Below, piece after piece: positions 36,113 to 45,151 of a stretch of DNA of 64,000 nucleotides. Made by a program: the position numbers and the translations under genes. The DNA is from CAZJWC01 sp964550125 (GTDB taxonomy: Bacteria > Bacillota > Clostridia > Christensenellales > Borkfalkiaceae), in the NCBI GenBank assembly GCA_964550125.1, contig CAZJWC010000004.1, forward strand, positions 62,001-126,000. The letters are read 5' to 3'. Every line of letters begins with the position of its first letter. Within the stretch, counting starts at the first letter, position 1. The notes under the pieces were generated by a model that made no database searches, was not told the DNA's origin, and saw only the letters and a list, made by a program, of their open reading frames with translations.

Positions 36113-37666
36113 ATGAATTGGCTTGACTATTTAATGTTAGTGCTATTTGTTGCAAGTATGGTTGCTATTGCAATCTATACTAAAAACAAAGCAAAATCAT
36201 CAAGCGACTTTTTGATGGCTGGTAAAAAGGGTTTAAATGGTTGGATGAGTGCGTTTGCCTACGGAACTACTTACTTTTCAGCAGTTGTGTTTATAGGCTA
36301 TGCGGGTAATTTTGGTTTAAAGTTTGGTCTTTCTGCCGTATGGATAGGTATATTTAACGCATTGTTAGGTGCTTTAGTAGCGTGGCTTTTAATGGCTAAA
36401 TCTACTAAAAATATGACAACTAGATTAAGTGTTAAAACAATGCCCTCTTTCTTTGAAAAAAGATATGAAAGCAATGCCCTAAAAATTTGTTCTGCCGTTA
36501 TTATTTTTGTCTTTTTAATTCCCTATGGGGCATCAGTTTATAATGGACTTGGGGTTATCTTTAATACCGTGTTTAATATTCAATCAAACTGGCTTGCAAT
36601 CGTGGTTATTCTCGCTCTTGCTTTAATCACTGCACTTTATTTGTGTTTTGGTGGATATTTGGCTACTTCATTAAGTGATTTTGTTCAAGGTTGTATTATG
36701 CTAGTAGGTGTGTTGGTCATGTTAGTTTGTTTTATAACTGACTCTCGTGTAGGAAGTGAAGGTATTAAAAGTTTGTTTGAAAGCGAACAATACGGCTTAT
36801 TTGAAACGGAAGGTGGAATTTTTGGAAGTACGGTATCCCTTATTTCCTTAATTTTACTTACTTCCGTTGGTGTATATGGTTTGCCTCAAACGGTACATAA
36901 ATACTATACGGTTAGAGATAAAAAGGCAATCAAACAAGGTGTTATAATTAGTACTCTTTTTGCTTTAATCGTAGGTTTTGTTGCCTATTTTACAGGCGCT
37001 TTAGGTTCATTGTTTAATTTCAGCACCAACGGTGAAGAAAATATGTCAATAATGATTGCAAAGGTTATTCCATCAGGACTTTTGGGATTGATAGTAGTGC
37101 TTTTGCTTTCAGCAAGTATGTCAACGCTAGGTTCAGTATCTTTATCAAGTTCGTCAGTTATTTCAGTTGACTTATACAAAGGCGTTATCAAAAAGGACGC
37201 AACTGACAAACAAGTTACTTGGGCAATGAGAATTATGTGCTTTATCTTTATCGCTATTTCTGCAGGAATTGCTATTTGGAATACGGTAAGCAAGGTTGCA
37301 GCAATTTCCTCTCTTATGAGTTTAAGTTGGGGAACTCTTTCAGGTTGCTTTATAGGTCCTTTTGTATTAGGCTTAAAGAGTAAAAAAATCACTAAAAAGG
37401 CTTGCTTCGCATCTATTATAGGTACGCTTGTAATTACCGTTACATTGATTTTTGTGTTTGGAACAATGTATATAAATCAAAACGAACTTACAATGTCCTT
37501 TGGTAATATATTGCAAAAAGGCTGTTCGCAATCAGCACTAATCGGTGTAATATGTATGGCATACTCATTTTTGTCAACCTGGATTGTCAGTATGTTTACT
37601 AAAAAACCTTCTCAAGAAACTATTAACCTTGCTTTTGATAGTGAGTGTGAAGGTATCGTTGAATAA
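36113..37666 (+). CDS. Sodium:solute symporter (SSS/PutP family)
   Basis: 517 residues from ATG 36113, which has AAAGGAG upstream. About thirteen transmembrane helices; the N-terminus (DYLMLVLFVASMVAIAIY, then SSSDFLMAGK and the YGTTYFSAVVFIGYAG core) and a later GGYLATSLSDFVQG segment are typical of the SSS family. Substrates in this family range from proline to sugars, vitamins and sialic acid and cannot be read from sequence. The Tyr/Asn-rich leader suggests regulation by an aminoacyl-tRNA, pointing to tyrosine or a related compound as substrate (inference). Confidence 0.9.
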   Translation: MNWLDYLMLVLFVASMVAIAIYTKNKAKSSSDFLMAGKKGLNGWMSAFAYGTTYFSAVVFIGYAGNFGLKFGLSAVWIGIFNALLGALVAWLLMAKSTKNMTTRLSVKTMPSFFEKRYESNALKICSAVIIFVFLIPYGASVYNGLGVIFNTVFNIQSNWLAIVVILALALITALYLCFGGYLATSLSDFVQGCIMLVGVLVMLVCFITDSRVGSEGIKSLFESEQYGLFETEGGIFGSTVSLISLILLTSVGVYGLPQTVHKYYTVRDKKAIKQGVIISTLFALIVGFVAYFTGALGSLFNFSTNGEENMSIMIAKVIPSGLLGLIVVLLLSASMSTLGSVSLSSSSVISVDLYKGVIKKDATDKQVTWAMRIMCFIFIAISAGIAIWNTVSKVAAISSLMSLSWGTLSGCFIGPFVLGLKSKKITKKACFASIIGTLVITVTLIFVFGTMYINQNELTMSFGNILQKGCSQSALIGVICMAYSFLSTWIVSMFTKKPSQETINLAFDSECEGIVE

Positions 37667-37670
37667 ATTA

Positions 37671-37699
37671 AAAAGGCAACTAAAAAGTTGCCTTTTTTA
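37671..37699 (+). terminator. Intrinsic terminator after symporter
   Basis: A 10-bp stem (AAAAGGCAAC / GTTGCCTTTT) and T run. Confidence 0.93.
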
Positions 37700-37734
37700 T
37701 GTTTAAAATAAAAATATGTGTCAATAACATATCT

Positions 37735-38178
37735 ATGAAAAAGATGATACTTATTTCTATTAGCATATTTTTACTTATAGCGTCCTACTGTATGAATACA
37801 CAAAATACAACAAAACTTCTTTTTAAGAGTGGAGATACTTATACATTTTATGTTGGTAGTCAAAGTTCAAATGCTCAAATAATTACATCTAGTAAGGTTG
37901 ACGCACTTACTTATAAACAAAACCTTGAAGTGATTTGTGGAGAAAGTACGGTGTATGACAGCATAGATGAAGCAGAAAAAATTATAAAAACATATGACGC
38001 TAACTTTGTTTTAAAGGAGAAATGTACAAATACTTGCAGTTATTACTTTTATAGTAAAAACCTACATAACTTTGTTTTGATTAATGGCGTAAAGGTTAAT
38101 TTGCATATTGCAATCAATTTCAGTTTAAATGAAAAGATGGTTGCTGTGGGCAGTCCACTGATTTTTGGTGGTTTTTAA
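37735..38178 (+). CDS. Small secreted protein next to spoIIQ (YwmB-like, tentative)
   Basis: 147 residues from ATG 37735, which gives a clean signal peptide (MKKMILISISIFLLIAS); an upstream in-frame ATG at 37699 only adds a hydrophilic tail. The mature part has three cysteines (VICGES, EKCTNTC) and a C-terminal VNLHIAIN...VAVGSPLIFGGF block. The family resemblance to YwmB, whose gene lies near spoIID and spoIIQ in Bacillus, is tentative and leans on the neighbour. No visible ribosome site. Confidence 0.6.
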   Translation: MKKMILISISIFLLIASYCMNTQNTTKLLFKSGDTYTFYVGSQSSNAQIITSSKVDALTYKQNLEVICGESTVYDSIDEAEKIIKTYDANFVLKEKCTNTCSYYFYSKNLHNFVLINGVKVNLHIAINFSLNEKMVAVGSPLIFGGF

Positions 38179-38241
38179 AAAATTTCGTATAAAAAATTTT
38201 GCATAGTCAATAATCAATTCAAATAGTAATGGAGGATTATT

Positions 38242-38886
38242 ATGAAAGGAAAGAATTATGCAAAAGAAGGTAATAAACGAGCGTTAATGTACATTATTAG
38301 TGCAGTTGTAGTAGCAATTTTGGCTTTAGGAAGCGTTATAACAATCGTTGCTGTATCAAATAACAAAAAAGTGCCTCTTGTAGATGAACTTGAAAAAGAT
38401 AATGAAGTTGTTGAACTTCCTACTGACGAGGTTATTGTTGTTGAAGAACCTAGTGAAGAAGTCGCTTCTGTGATTAGATTTGTTAACCCTGTTGAGAGTG
38501 CCGAGGTTTCAAATACTTACGGGTTTTTCCATAACCAAACTTTAAACTGGTATTATCTTCATACGGGAGTTGATTTTGCTTGTGATGCTGGTACTGAAAT
38601 TAAGGCTGTATATGCTGGTACTATTGAAAGTATTATAACTGATGATGTATTGCTTTCAAATCAAATAACCATTGACCATGGCGATGGACTAAAGACCGTT
38701 TATACCTACATCAACCCACTTTCAACCATAAAAGTTGGGGATAAGGTTGTTGAAGGACAGGCTATCGGTTTTGTGGCAGAAGCCACAGGTGATGAGTATC
38801 AGGCAGGTTCACATCTGCACTTTGAAGTAGTACAAGGTGGGAAAATGATTGACCCTGAAATTTATCTTGAAATTGCTGAAAAATAG
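38242..38886 (+). CDS. spoIIQ: M23 metallopeptidase, SpoIIQ-like
   Basis: 214 residues, GGAGG before ATG. One N-terminal membrane helix (about 15-36), an acidic linker, then a LytM/M23 domain with zinc ligands His107 and Asp111 (HTGVD) and the HLHFE motif (His191, His193). The short size, single helix and YGFFHNQTLNWYYLHTGVDFA segment match SpoIIQ, the forespore partner of SpoIIIAH in the engulfment channel. Clostridial SpoIIQ keeps the complete zinc site, as here, unlike Bacillus. A generic M23 peptidase remains possible. Confidence 0.82.
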   Translation: MKGKNYAKEGNKRALMYIISAVVVAILALGSVITIVAVSNNKKVPLVDELEKDNEVVELPTDEVIVVEEPSEEVASVIRFVNPVESAEVSNTYGFFHNQTLNWYYLHTGVDFACDAGTEIKAVYAGTIESIITDDVLLSNQITIDHGDGLKTVYTYINPLSTIKVGDKVVEGQAIGFVAEATGDEYQAGSHLHFEVVQGGKMIDPEIYLEIAEK

Positions 38887-38894
38887 TAATAGAT

Positions 38895-38924
38895 AACACA
38901 CTTGTGTAAACAAGTGTGTTTTTT
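38895..38924 (+). terminator. Intrinsic terminator after spoIIQ
   Basis: A 10-bp stem (AACACACTTG / CAAGTGTGTT) with T run. Confidence 0.92.
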
Positions 38925-38973
38925 ATGGTTGCAAAGTCTAAATGTAAATGATAAAATATGTTTGGAGATAAAA

Positions 38974-39753
38974 ATGGAAAAGATAAGGCTAAATTCAAAC
39001 AATTTAAAAGTAATAGGTGCAATTTGTATGGTTGTTGATCACTTTGCAGTAATTTTTGTTGAGTTATTACCGTTAAGTGTTTACTGTTTTTGCAGAATTG
39101 TGGGTAGGTTGGCTTTTCCTATATTTGCCTATCTTATAGCAGAAGGTTGCCGTTATACAAGGCATAAAGATAGATATTTTTTAACTGTCTTATTAGTTGG
39201 CTTAATTTGTATGCTAGGCTATATTCTTTTTACGGGTGGTTTGTATTTTAATGTACTAATTACCTTTTCCTTTTCAATTTTGTTAATTTATCTTTATCAA
39301 CAAAGTGAGTGTGCGTTTGTTGACAAAAGGTTATTAAAGGAAATAATTTTTTACCTTTTAATATTTGCTTTTTTGGTAGCGATTTATTTATTTCAAAGTC
39401 TATCAAATACTTATCTTGTGCTCTTTTTTGAGGGTTGTGAATTTGACTACGGGTTACTTGGTGTTATTTTACCCCTTCTTGCATATATTTTTAAAAATAA
39501 ATGGTTAAAAATTTCAGTTTTTGCAGTTGGGTTAGTTGCTTTGTCACTTGAAAGTTTGTTTTCATTTTTCTTACTTGGCGATTATACCTTTGAAGCATAT
39601 ATTCAGTTTTTCTCCCTTTTGGTAATCCCTTTAATCTGCCTATACTCTGGCGAAAGGGGGAGATTAAAGATGAAGTGTTTTTTCTACATATTTTATCCAT
39701 TGCAGTTTGTTTTGTTGTACGGACTATATATGCTTGTTGTGTTGATAATATAA
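38974..39753 (+). CDS. TraX family membrane protein
   Basis: 259 residues from ATG 38974 (TTGGAG upstream), preferred over an in-frame start at 38902 that lies in the spoIIQ terminator. About eight transmembrane helices. The start LKVIGAICMVVDHFAVIF and the segment VGRLAFPIFAYLIAEGCRYTRHKDRY are the TraX signature, a membrane acyltransferase-like fold first known for pilin acetylation. In Gram-positives its substrate is unknown. Confidence 0.88.
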   Translation: MEKIRLNSNNLKVIGAICMVVDHFAVIFVELLPLSVYCFCRIVGRLAFPIFAYLIAEGCRYTRHKDRYFLTVLLVGLICMLGYILFTGGLYFNVLITFSFSILLIYLYQQSECAFVDKRLLKEIIFYLLIFAFLVAIYLFQSLSNTYLVLFFEGCEFDYGLLGVILPLLAYIFKNKWLKISVFAVGLVALSLESLFSFFLLGDYTFEAYIQFFSLLVIPLICLYSGERGRLKMKCFFYIFYPLQFVLLYGLYMLVVLII

Positions 39754-39762
39754 GGAATAAAG

Positions 39763-40401
39763 ATGTCTAAAAAATATAAATATACTAATCAAATAATTTC
39801 AATTCTAAAAGATTTGTACCCTGACGCTAAACCTGCTTTGCAATATTCAACTCCTTATGAACTTTTAATCGCAGTAGTCTTATCGGCACAATGTACTGAC
39901 GCAAGGGTTAATAAAGTTACAAGCGAGTTGTTTAAAAAATATAATACGCCTGAACAAATGGTTACATTAACCGTTCAAGAACTTGAAAAATATATATATT
40001 CTTGTGGTTTTTATCATAATAAAGCTGAACATATTTTGTCGGCGAGCAGAGATATAATAGAAAGGTTTAATGGCGAAGTTCCTTCAACGATAGAGGAATT
40101 GATGTCCCTTGCAGGTGTAGGTAGAAAAACAGCCAATGTAGTATATTCAGTTGCTTTTGAGGGGGACGTTATAGCCGTAGATACACATGTTTTTAGAGTT
40201 TCTAACAGAACGGGTATCGCTGAGGGTAAAACACCTTTAGAGGTTGAAAAAGGGTTAAATGTGGCAATAGAAAAAAAGGATTTAAGGTTTGCTCATCACT
40301 GGTTAATTTATCATGGAAGACAGGTGTGCCACTCTCAAAAACCAAACTGTGAAGGGTGTAAGTTGAAAGAGTTTTGTAAATACTATTTAAGTAAGGAGTA
40401 A
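39763..40401 (+). CDS. nth: Endonuclease III
   Basis: 212 residues. The helix-hairpin-helix has catalytic lysine in LAGVGRKTANVV, and the catalytic aspartate is in AVDTHVFRV. The C-terminal 4Fe-4S site is C-x6-C-x2-C-x5-C (CHSQKPNCEGCKLKEFC). It removes oxidised pyrimidines and nicks AP sites. It starts 9 bases after the TraX-like gene and ends 2 bases before nfnA. Confidence 0.96.
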   Translation: MSKKYKYTNQIISILKDLYPDAKPALQYSTPYELLIAVVLSAQCTDARVNKVTSELFKKYNTPEQMVTLTVQELEKYIYSCGFYHNKAEHILSASRDIIERFNGEVPSTIEELMSLAGVGRKTANVVYSVAFEGDVIAVDTHVFRVSNRTGIAEGKTPLEVEKGLNVAIEKKDLRFAHHWLIYHGRQVCHSQKPNCEGCKLKEFCKYYLSKE

Positions 40402-40403
40402 AA

Positions 40404-41237
40404 ATGTATCAAATTGTTAAAAAAAGAACGCTAGCTGAAAAGACAGTTGAGTATGTTATAAAAGCACCCCTTGTGGCAAAACACGCTTTGAGTGGACAGT
40501 TTATAATTTTACATGTGGACGAAGATGGGGAGAGAGTCCCGTTTACTATTTGTGATTATGATAGAGATGAGGGAACGATAACTATTTTAGTGCAAGAAGT
40601 AGGGGCAACAACTGCAAGACTGGCTCAAAAAAATGAAGGGGAGTATATTGCTGATTTTGTTGGTCCCTTGGGTAATGCTACTGATTTAAGCGAATTTAAA
40701 AAAATAGTTTTAGTTGGTGGAGGAATAGGCACAGCAGTACTAAATCCTCAAGCTAAACAACTTGCAAAAGATAATAAAAAACCTATCTCAATTATCGGTG
40801 CAAGGACAAAATCTCTCATAATGTATGAAGATAATTTTAAAAATAATAGCGAACGGCTTTTTGTTATGACTGATGACGGAAGTTATGGTGAAAAGGGGTT
40901 TGTTACTGAACCCTTAAAAATGCTGTTGCAAAACGAAAAGGATATTGACTGTGTTTTTGCAGTAGGCCCTTTGCCTATGATGAGAGCAGTATGCAATCTT
41001 ACCAAAGAGTTTGAGGTAAAAACTATAGTAAGTATGAATCCTATAATGGTTGACGGCACGGGTATGTGTGGGGGTTGTAGACTCCGTGTTGACGGAAAGA
41101 TTAAGTATGCTTGTGTTGACGGCCCTGAGTTTGACGGACATAAGGTTGACTTTGATGAAGCGATAAATCGTTCAAAGGCATATAAAGTGTTTGAGACAGA
41201 CAAATATTGCAAGATTAGAGGAAAAAACGATGGATGA
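40404..41237 (+). CDS. nfnA: NfnA-type FAD/NAD-binding subunit (ferredoxin-NADP oxidoreductase)
   Basis: 277 residues. An FAD-binding barrel (GQFIILHVDEDGERVPFTICDYD), a nucleotide-binding half (VLVGGGIGTAVLNPQAKQL) and a C-terminal cysteine group for a 2Fe-2S cluster (GTGMCGGCRLRV ... YACVDGPEFDGH). It overlaps the start of the partner gene by 8 bases. With NfnB it forms the NADH-dependent reduced ferredoxin:NADP+ oxidoreductase, an electron-bifurcating flavoenzyme of anaerobes. The same fold also occurs as sulfide dehydrogenase or PyrK-like subunits. Confidence 0.88.
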   Translation: MYQIVKKRTLAEKTVEYVIKAPLVAKHALSGQFIILHVDEDGERVPFTICDYDRDEGTITILVQEVGATTARLAQKNEGEYIADFVGPLGNATDLSEFKKIVLVGGGIGTAVLNPQAKQLAKDNKKPISIIGARTKSLIMYEDNFKNNSERLFVMTDDGSYGEKGFVTEPLKMLLQNEKDIDCVFAVGPLPMMRAVCNLTKEFEVKTIVSMNPIMVDGTGMCGGCRLRVDGKIKYACVDGPEFDGHKVDFDEAINRSKAYKVFETDKYCKIRGKNDG

Positions 41238-42597
41238 TAGACAAAAAATGATTGAGCGTGATGCAAAGGAAAGGAGTAAGGATTTTAAGGAAGTTGTTTT
41301 AGGCTTTGATGAGGAACTTGCTGTTAAAGAGGCAAAGAGATGTTTACTTTGTAAAAATCCCCTTTGTATGAAAGGTTGTCCAGTTAATGTTCAAATTCCA
41401 GACTTTATTAAAAAGGTTAAAGAGCGTGATTTTGAAGGGGCTATAAATAAAATAAAAGAAACTAACAATTTGCCTGCCATTTGTGGTAGAGTTTGTCCTC
41501 AGGAAAATCAATGTGAAGGTAAATGTATCCGTGGAATAAAGGGTAGTCCTATTTCAATAGGTGCTCTTGAGCGTTTTTGTGCAGATTGGTCATTAAAAAA
41601 CAAAAAGGTTAACCGCCAACAACCTCAAAAAAATCAATATAAGGTTGCAATAATAGGTTCAGGGCCTGCTGGACTTTCTTGTGCGAGTGATTTGGCACTT
41701 GAAGGGGTAAATGTTACTGTGTTTGAGGCTTTTCATAAACTTGGTGGCGTTTTAACTTACGGAATTCCTGAATTTAGGTTGCCCAAAAGCCTTGTACAAA
41801 CTGAAATAGATAACCTTAAAGAACTTGGCATAAAGTTTGAAAAGAACGTTGTTATAGGAAAAACGCTATTCGTTGATGAACTTTTGCAAGAATATGACGC
41901 AGTTTTTATCGGTTCAGGTGCAGGCTTGCCTATCTTTTTAAATATTGAAGGAGAAGGACTTAACGGCGTATACTCTGCTAATGAAATTTTAACTCGCATT
42001 AACTTAATGGGAGCGTATAAGGTTGAAAGTGAAACCCCCGTATATAAGGGCAAAAAGGTTGTTGTTATAGGTGCTGGTAACGTGGCAATGGATTCAGCAA
42101 GAACGATACTTCGACTTGGTGCAGAAGATGTTACAATCGTTTATCGTAGAGGTAGACAGGAGATGCCTGCCCGTAAAGCTGAAATTGAACATGCCGAAGA
42201 AGAAGGTATTAACTTTGAGTTGTTGGCTAATCCTACAAAAATCAATGGCGAAAATGGTTGGGTAAAGTCAATCACTTGCGTAAAAATGCAACTTACTGAG
42301 CCTGATGAGTCAGGTAGAAGAAAATCTGTTGAAATTAAAGGCAGTGAGTTTGATATTGCTTGCGATATGGTAATAGTTGCACTTGGCACAACCCCTAATC
42401 CTCTTTTAAAACAAACTCTGCCCAATTTAGAGGTTACTCCTAAGGGGACCGTTTTAGTTGATGAAAATATGATGACATCTATAAAAGGTATTTTTGCTGG
42501 TGGTGATGCTGTTACAGGTGCTGCTACAGTAATACTGGCAATGGGTGCAGGCAAAAAGGCTGCAACTGGAATTATAAATTATATAAAAAGCAAATAA
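41230..42597 (+). CDS. nfnB: NfnB-type subunit (GltD-like NADPH oxidoreductase)
   Basis: 455 residues from ATG 41230, which has AGAGGA upstream and overlaps the nfnA stop. N-terminal ferredoxin-like region with two cysteine groups for 4Fe-4S clusters (CLLCKNPLCMKGCPVN and CGRVCPQENQCEGKC), then FAD-binding GSGPAGLSCASDLA and NADPH-binding GAGNVAMDSART. No glutamate synthase large subunit is present, so an NfnAB assignment is preferred over glutamate synthase. Confidence 0.88.
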   Translation: MDDRQKMIERDAKERSKDFKEVVLGFDEELAVKEAKRCLLCKNPLCMKGCPVNVQIPDFIKKVKERDFEGAINKIKETNNLPAICGRVCPQENQCEGKCIRGIKGSPISIGALERFCADWSLKNKKVNRQQPQKNQYKVAIIGSGPAGLSCASDLALEGVNVTVFEAFHKLGGVLTYGIPEFRLPKSLVQTEIDNLKELGIKFEKNVVIGKTLFVDELLQEYDAVFIGSGAGLPIFLNIEGEGLNGVYSANEILTRINLMGAYKVESETPVYKGKKVVVIGAGNVAMDSARTILRLGAEDVTIVYRRGRQEMPARKAEIEHAEEEGINFELLANPTKINGENGWVKSITCVKMQLTEPDESGRRKSVEIKGSEFDIACDMVIVALGTTPNPLLKQTLPNLEVTPKGTVLVDENMMTSIKGIFAGGDAVTGAATVILAMGAGKKAATGIINYIKSK

Positions 42598-42602
42598 TAG
42601 TG

Positions 42603-42636
42603 TTGCTCTGTTTAATCGGCAGAGCAATCATTTTTT
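42603..42636 (+). terminator. Terminator after nfnAB
   Basis: An 8-bp stem (TTGCTCTG / CAGAGCAA) followed by a T run. Confidence 0.88.
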
Positions 42637-42653
42637 AAACAAGTTAAAATGAA

Positions 42654-42682
42654 TTGACACTTAAAAATTTTTTTATTATACT
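42654..42682 (+). promoter_or_regulatory. Sigma-A promoter for obg operon
   Basis: TTGACA (42654-42659), 17 bases, TATACT (42677-42682). Confidence 0.88.
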
Positions 42683-42711
42683 TTAAAAGTGCGAATTTAA
42701 AGGAGGTTGCT

Positions 42712-43983
42712 ATGTTTACCGATAAAGTAAAAATCACAATTAAATCAGGTGATGGTGGCGATGGTATGAAGTCGTTTAAAAGTTTTAAAGGCATTGCTCA
42801 AGGTGGACCTGATGGTGGAGATGGTGGTAAAGGTGGTGATGTTTACTTTAAAGCAGATAAAAATATGAACGATTTGTTCACTTTTACTATTACGTCTAAA
42901 TACAAAGCAGGTAACGGCGAAAAAGGTGGTACAAATCTTTGCTCTGGTAAGACTGGCTCAGACATAACTATTTCCGTTCCGTTAGGCACGATAATTCGTG
43001 ATTATGAAAGTGGTCGTGTGATTTGCGATATGTATAATGACGGTGAGGTAAAACTTGTTGCAAAAGGTGGAAACGGTGGTAAGGGAAATGTACATTTTTG
43101 TTCGTCTAAAAGACATGCTCCTCACTTTGCTCAAACGGGTGAAAAAACTCAACCTCACACTTTGTTGCTTGAGTTAAAAGTTATTGCTGACGTGGGTTTA
43201 ATCGGTTTTCCTAATGTAGGTAAAAGTACCTTACTTTCAAAGATAACCAAAGCACGCCCTAAAATTGCTAACTATCACTTTACAACACTATCCCCCAATT
43301 TGGGTGTGGTAAAGTTTTATGATAAATCCTTTGTTGTGGCTGATATTCCGGGACTTATTGAAGGTGCAAGTCAAGGAGTAGGGCTGGGACACGACTTTCT
43401 AAGACATATTGAGCGTACTCGTATGCTTTGCCATGTTGTAGATGTTTCAGGAGTAGAGGGTAGAGAACCTCTTGAGGATTTTTATAAAATTAATGAAGAA
43501 TTAGAACAATACAGTGAAAAACTTGCATCTCTACCTCAATTAGTAGTTTGCAATAAGTGTGATATATTTGGTGCAGAAGATAATCTAAAAATATTACAAG
43601 AAAAACTAGGCAAGAACTATAAGTTGTTTCCTATTACTGCTGTAAACGGAGAGGGAACAAGAGAGTTGATTGAAGGAATATTTGAGGTTTTAGAAACTTT
43701 ACCTGAATCAGAGCCTTTACCTATTGATGAATATTTTGAATTTGAAAAGCCTGATTCAAATTCTTTCGAAATTATCTTTGATGAGGAAGACAATATTTAT
43801 GTCGTAGAGGGTGGACTAGTTGATATGTTATGTAGAAATGTAGTCCTTAATGATCCCGATTCAATGGCGTATTTTCAAAATATATTAAAAGAAAAAGGTG
43901 TTATAAAGGCTTTGCGTAAAGCAGGAGTAAACGAGGGCGATACGATCATTATCGGGGACGTAGAGTTCGACTTTGTAGAGTAA
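42712..43983 (+). CDS. obg: GTPase Obg (CgtA)
   Basis: 423 residues. The N-terminal glycine-rich Obg domain (1-158, GGDGGKGGDVYF...) is followed by a G domain with GFPNVGKSTLLS and DIPG, and a C-terminal OCT domain. It works in late 50S assembly and the stringent response. AAAGGAGG precedes the start. It forms an operon with yhbY, itself a ribosome assembly factor. Confidence 0.97.
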   Translation: MFTDKVKITIKSGDGGDGMKSFKSFKGIAQGGPDGGDGGKGGDVYFKADKNMNDLFTFTITSKYKAGNGEKGGTNLCSGKTGSDITISVPLGTIIRDYESGRVICDMYNDGEVKLVAKGGNGGKGNVHFCSSKRHAPHFAQTGEKTQPHTLLLELKVIADVGLIGFPNVGKSTLLSKITKARPKIANYHFTTLSPNLGVVKFYDKSFVVADIPGLIEGASQGVGLGHDFLRHIERTRMLCHVVDVSGVEGREPLEDFYKINEELEQYSEKLASLPQLVVCNKCDIFGAEDNLKILQEKLGKNYKLFPITAVNGEGTRELIEGIFEVLETLPESEPLPIDEYFEFEKPDSNSFEIIFDEEDNIYVVEGGLVDMLCRNVVLNDPDSMAYFQNILKEKGVIKALRKAGVNEGDTIIIGDVEFDFVE

Positions 43984-43993
43984 GGAGTTTAAA

Positions 43994-44287
43994 ATGTTAA
44001 CAAGTAAACAAAGGAGTGTATTAAAAGGACTAGCATCAAACCTTTCTCCCATAGGACAAGTGGGTAAGGGTGGCATTAATGATAATATGATTTCAGCATT
44101 TGACGAAAATTTAGAAGGCAGAGAGTTGATTAAGGTTAATATCTTATCAAGCGTTGATGACGAAACTAGAAGTATTGGTGAAGAACTTGCTCAAAAGTTA
44201 AAAGCTGAAGTGGTTATAGTAATAGGTAGAAAGGTGGTTTTATATAGAAAATCAAAAAGAAAGGACATAAAACATATTGAATTTTAA
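43994..44287 (+). CDS. yhbY: YhbY family ribosome assembly RNA-binding protein
   Basis: 97 residues, one CRM domain. LTSKQRSVLKGLASNLSPIGQVGKGGI and the C-terminal VVIVIGRKVVLYR are diagnostic; the GxxG loop is present. It binds pre-50S particles. Ten bases follow obg. The stop codon shares TTAA with the convergent gene at 44284. Confidence 0.94.
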   Translation: MLTSKQRSVLKGLASNLSPIGQVGKGGINDNMISAFDENLEGRELIKVNILSSVDDETRSIGEELAQKLKAEVVIVIGRKVVLYRKSKRKDIKHIEF

Positions 44288-45048
44288 GTCCTTCCAAGGT
44301 ATCTTATAAAAGTTGCTACAAATAGTAGTATCGTACCACTAACTATATAGTAAATAGGGTAAAATGATACAAAACTTAGTAAAAGTATCATCAATCCTGA
44401 CAGCAAAATAGGTTTATAATTAGAGCGTTTTAATGAGTTTAAAAGACGCTCTTTTATATTAGTATTTTTTTCTTCTAATTCAATTAAGTCAGGAATAAGG
44501 GAGTATCTTGCAAGGGCTGAATATACGTTTTTTATTTCCCTAATTTCAATTTTAAGAGTGCTTGCTAGTTGAGTTGCTTTTTGATTTATTGAATTACAAA
44601 ATAAAAGTATTTCAAGTTTAGGGCAATCTTTTCTTATTTCAATTAGTTTGTCAGCATCTAACGGCTCAATCGTAAAGGCGTGATAAAGTGCTTTAACTTC
44701 CTCCCCTCTAGTTGCTAGTAAATATTTGTTGCAATCGGTTATTTTAAAACCTTCCCTTTCAAATAGAGAGGTAAGCAAATTATTTAATTCAATTTTTTTT
44801 GATATTGCCAAAGTAATCATAAGCTTTTGCTCTTTATCGTTGTTTTCTTTTGAGATTATTCGCTTTTGATATTTTTTTCTCATTAAAAAAGAAATCAACA
44901 AAGTTATCATTATTGCAAAAATTAAAGATAAAAATATTGCTAAAATAAGGGAGCGTAAATAAAACCTAAAAATGCTAAACAGTATTATAAATGTAATTCC
45001 TAATGTAAATAAACTATCTAATAAAAAAGGTATTCGTATTTTTTTCAT
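44284..45048 (-). CDS. Membrane protein with central soluble domain, unknown
   Basis: 254 residues. Two N-terminal helices (about 10-30 and 33-55), a soluble alpha/beta part from about 70 to 200, and two C-terminal helices (about 205-222, 226-248). The soluble part (FEREGFKITDCNKYLLATRGEEVKALYHAF, then CPKLEILLFCNS) has alternating strands faintly reminiscent of restriction-endonuclease-like folds, but no PD-(D/E)xK motif can be assigned. It lies alone on the minus strand inside a block of plus-strand ribosome and NAD genes. Confidence 0.72.
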   Translation of the reverse strand: MKKIRIPFLLDSLFTLGITFIILFSIFRFYLRSLILAIFLSLIFAIMITLLISFLMRKKYQKRIISKENNDKEQKLMITLAISKKIELNNLLTSLFEREGFKITDCNKYLLATRGEEVKALYHAFTIEPLDADKLIEIRKDCPKLEILLFCNSINQKATQLASTLKIEIREIKNVYSALARYSLIPDLIELEEKNTNIKERLLNSLKRSNYKPILLSGLMILLLSFVSFYPIYYIVSGTILLFVATFIRYLGRT

Positions 45049-45083
45049 ACTTCTGTTATTGACAGAAATTTTTTGTTTTAACC

Positions 45084-45112
45084 TTGATTTTTAATATACA
45101 GTGTAGTATAAT
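45084..45112 (+). promoter_or_regulatory. Sigma-A promoter for nadD-yqeK
   Basis: TTGATT (45084-45089), 17 bases, TATAAT (45107-45112). Confidence 0.82.
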
Positions 45113-45151
45113 TGATTTAAATTTAGATTATTTGGAAATAAATATTTTAAT

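Noticed and set aside
38161..38241. Sigma-F/G promoter before spoIIQ
   Set aside because: GTATA and GCATA boxes occur but no matching -10 with the required GG is present at proper spacing.
42141..42554. Long minus-strand frame opposite nfnB
   Set aside because: A mirror of a conserved gene's codon pattern, without ribosome site or family features.
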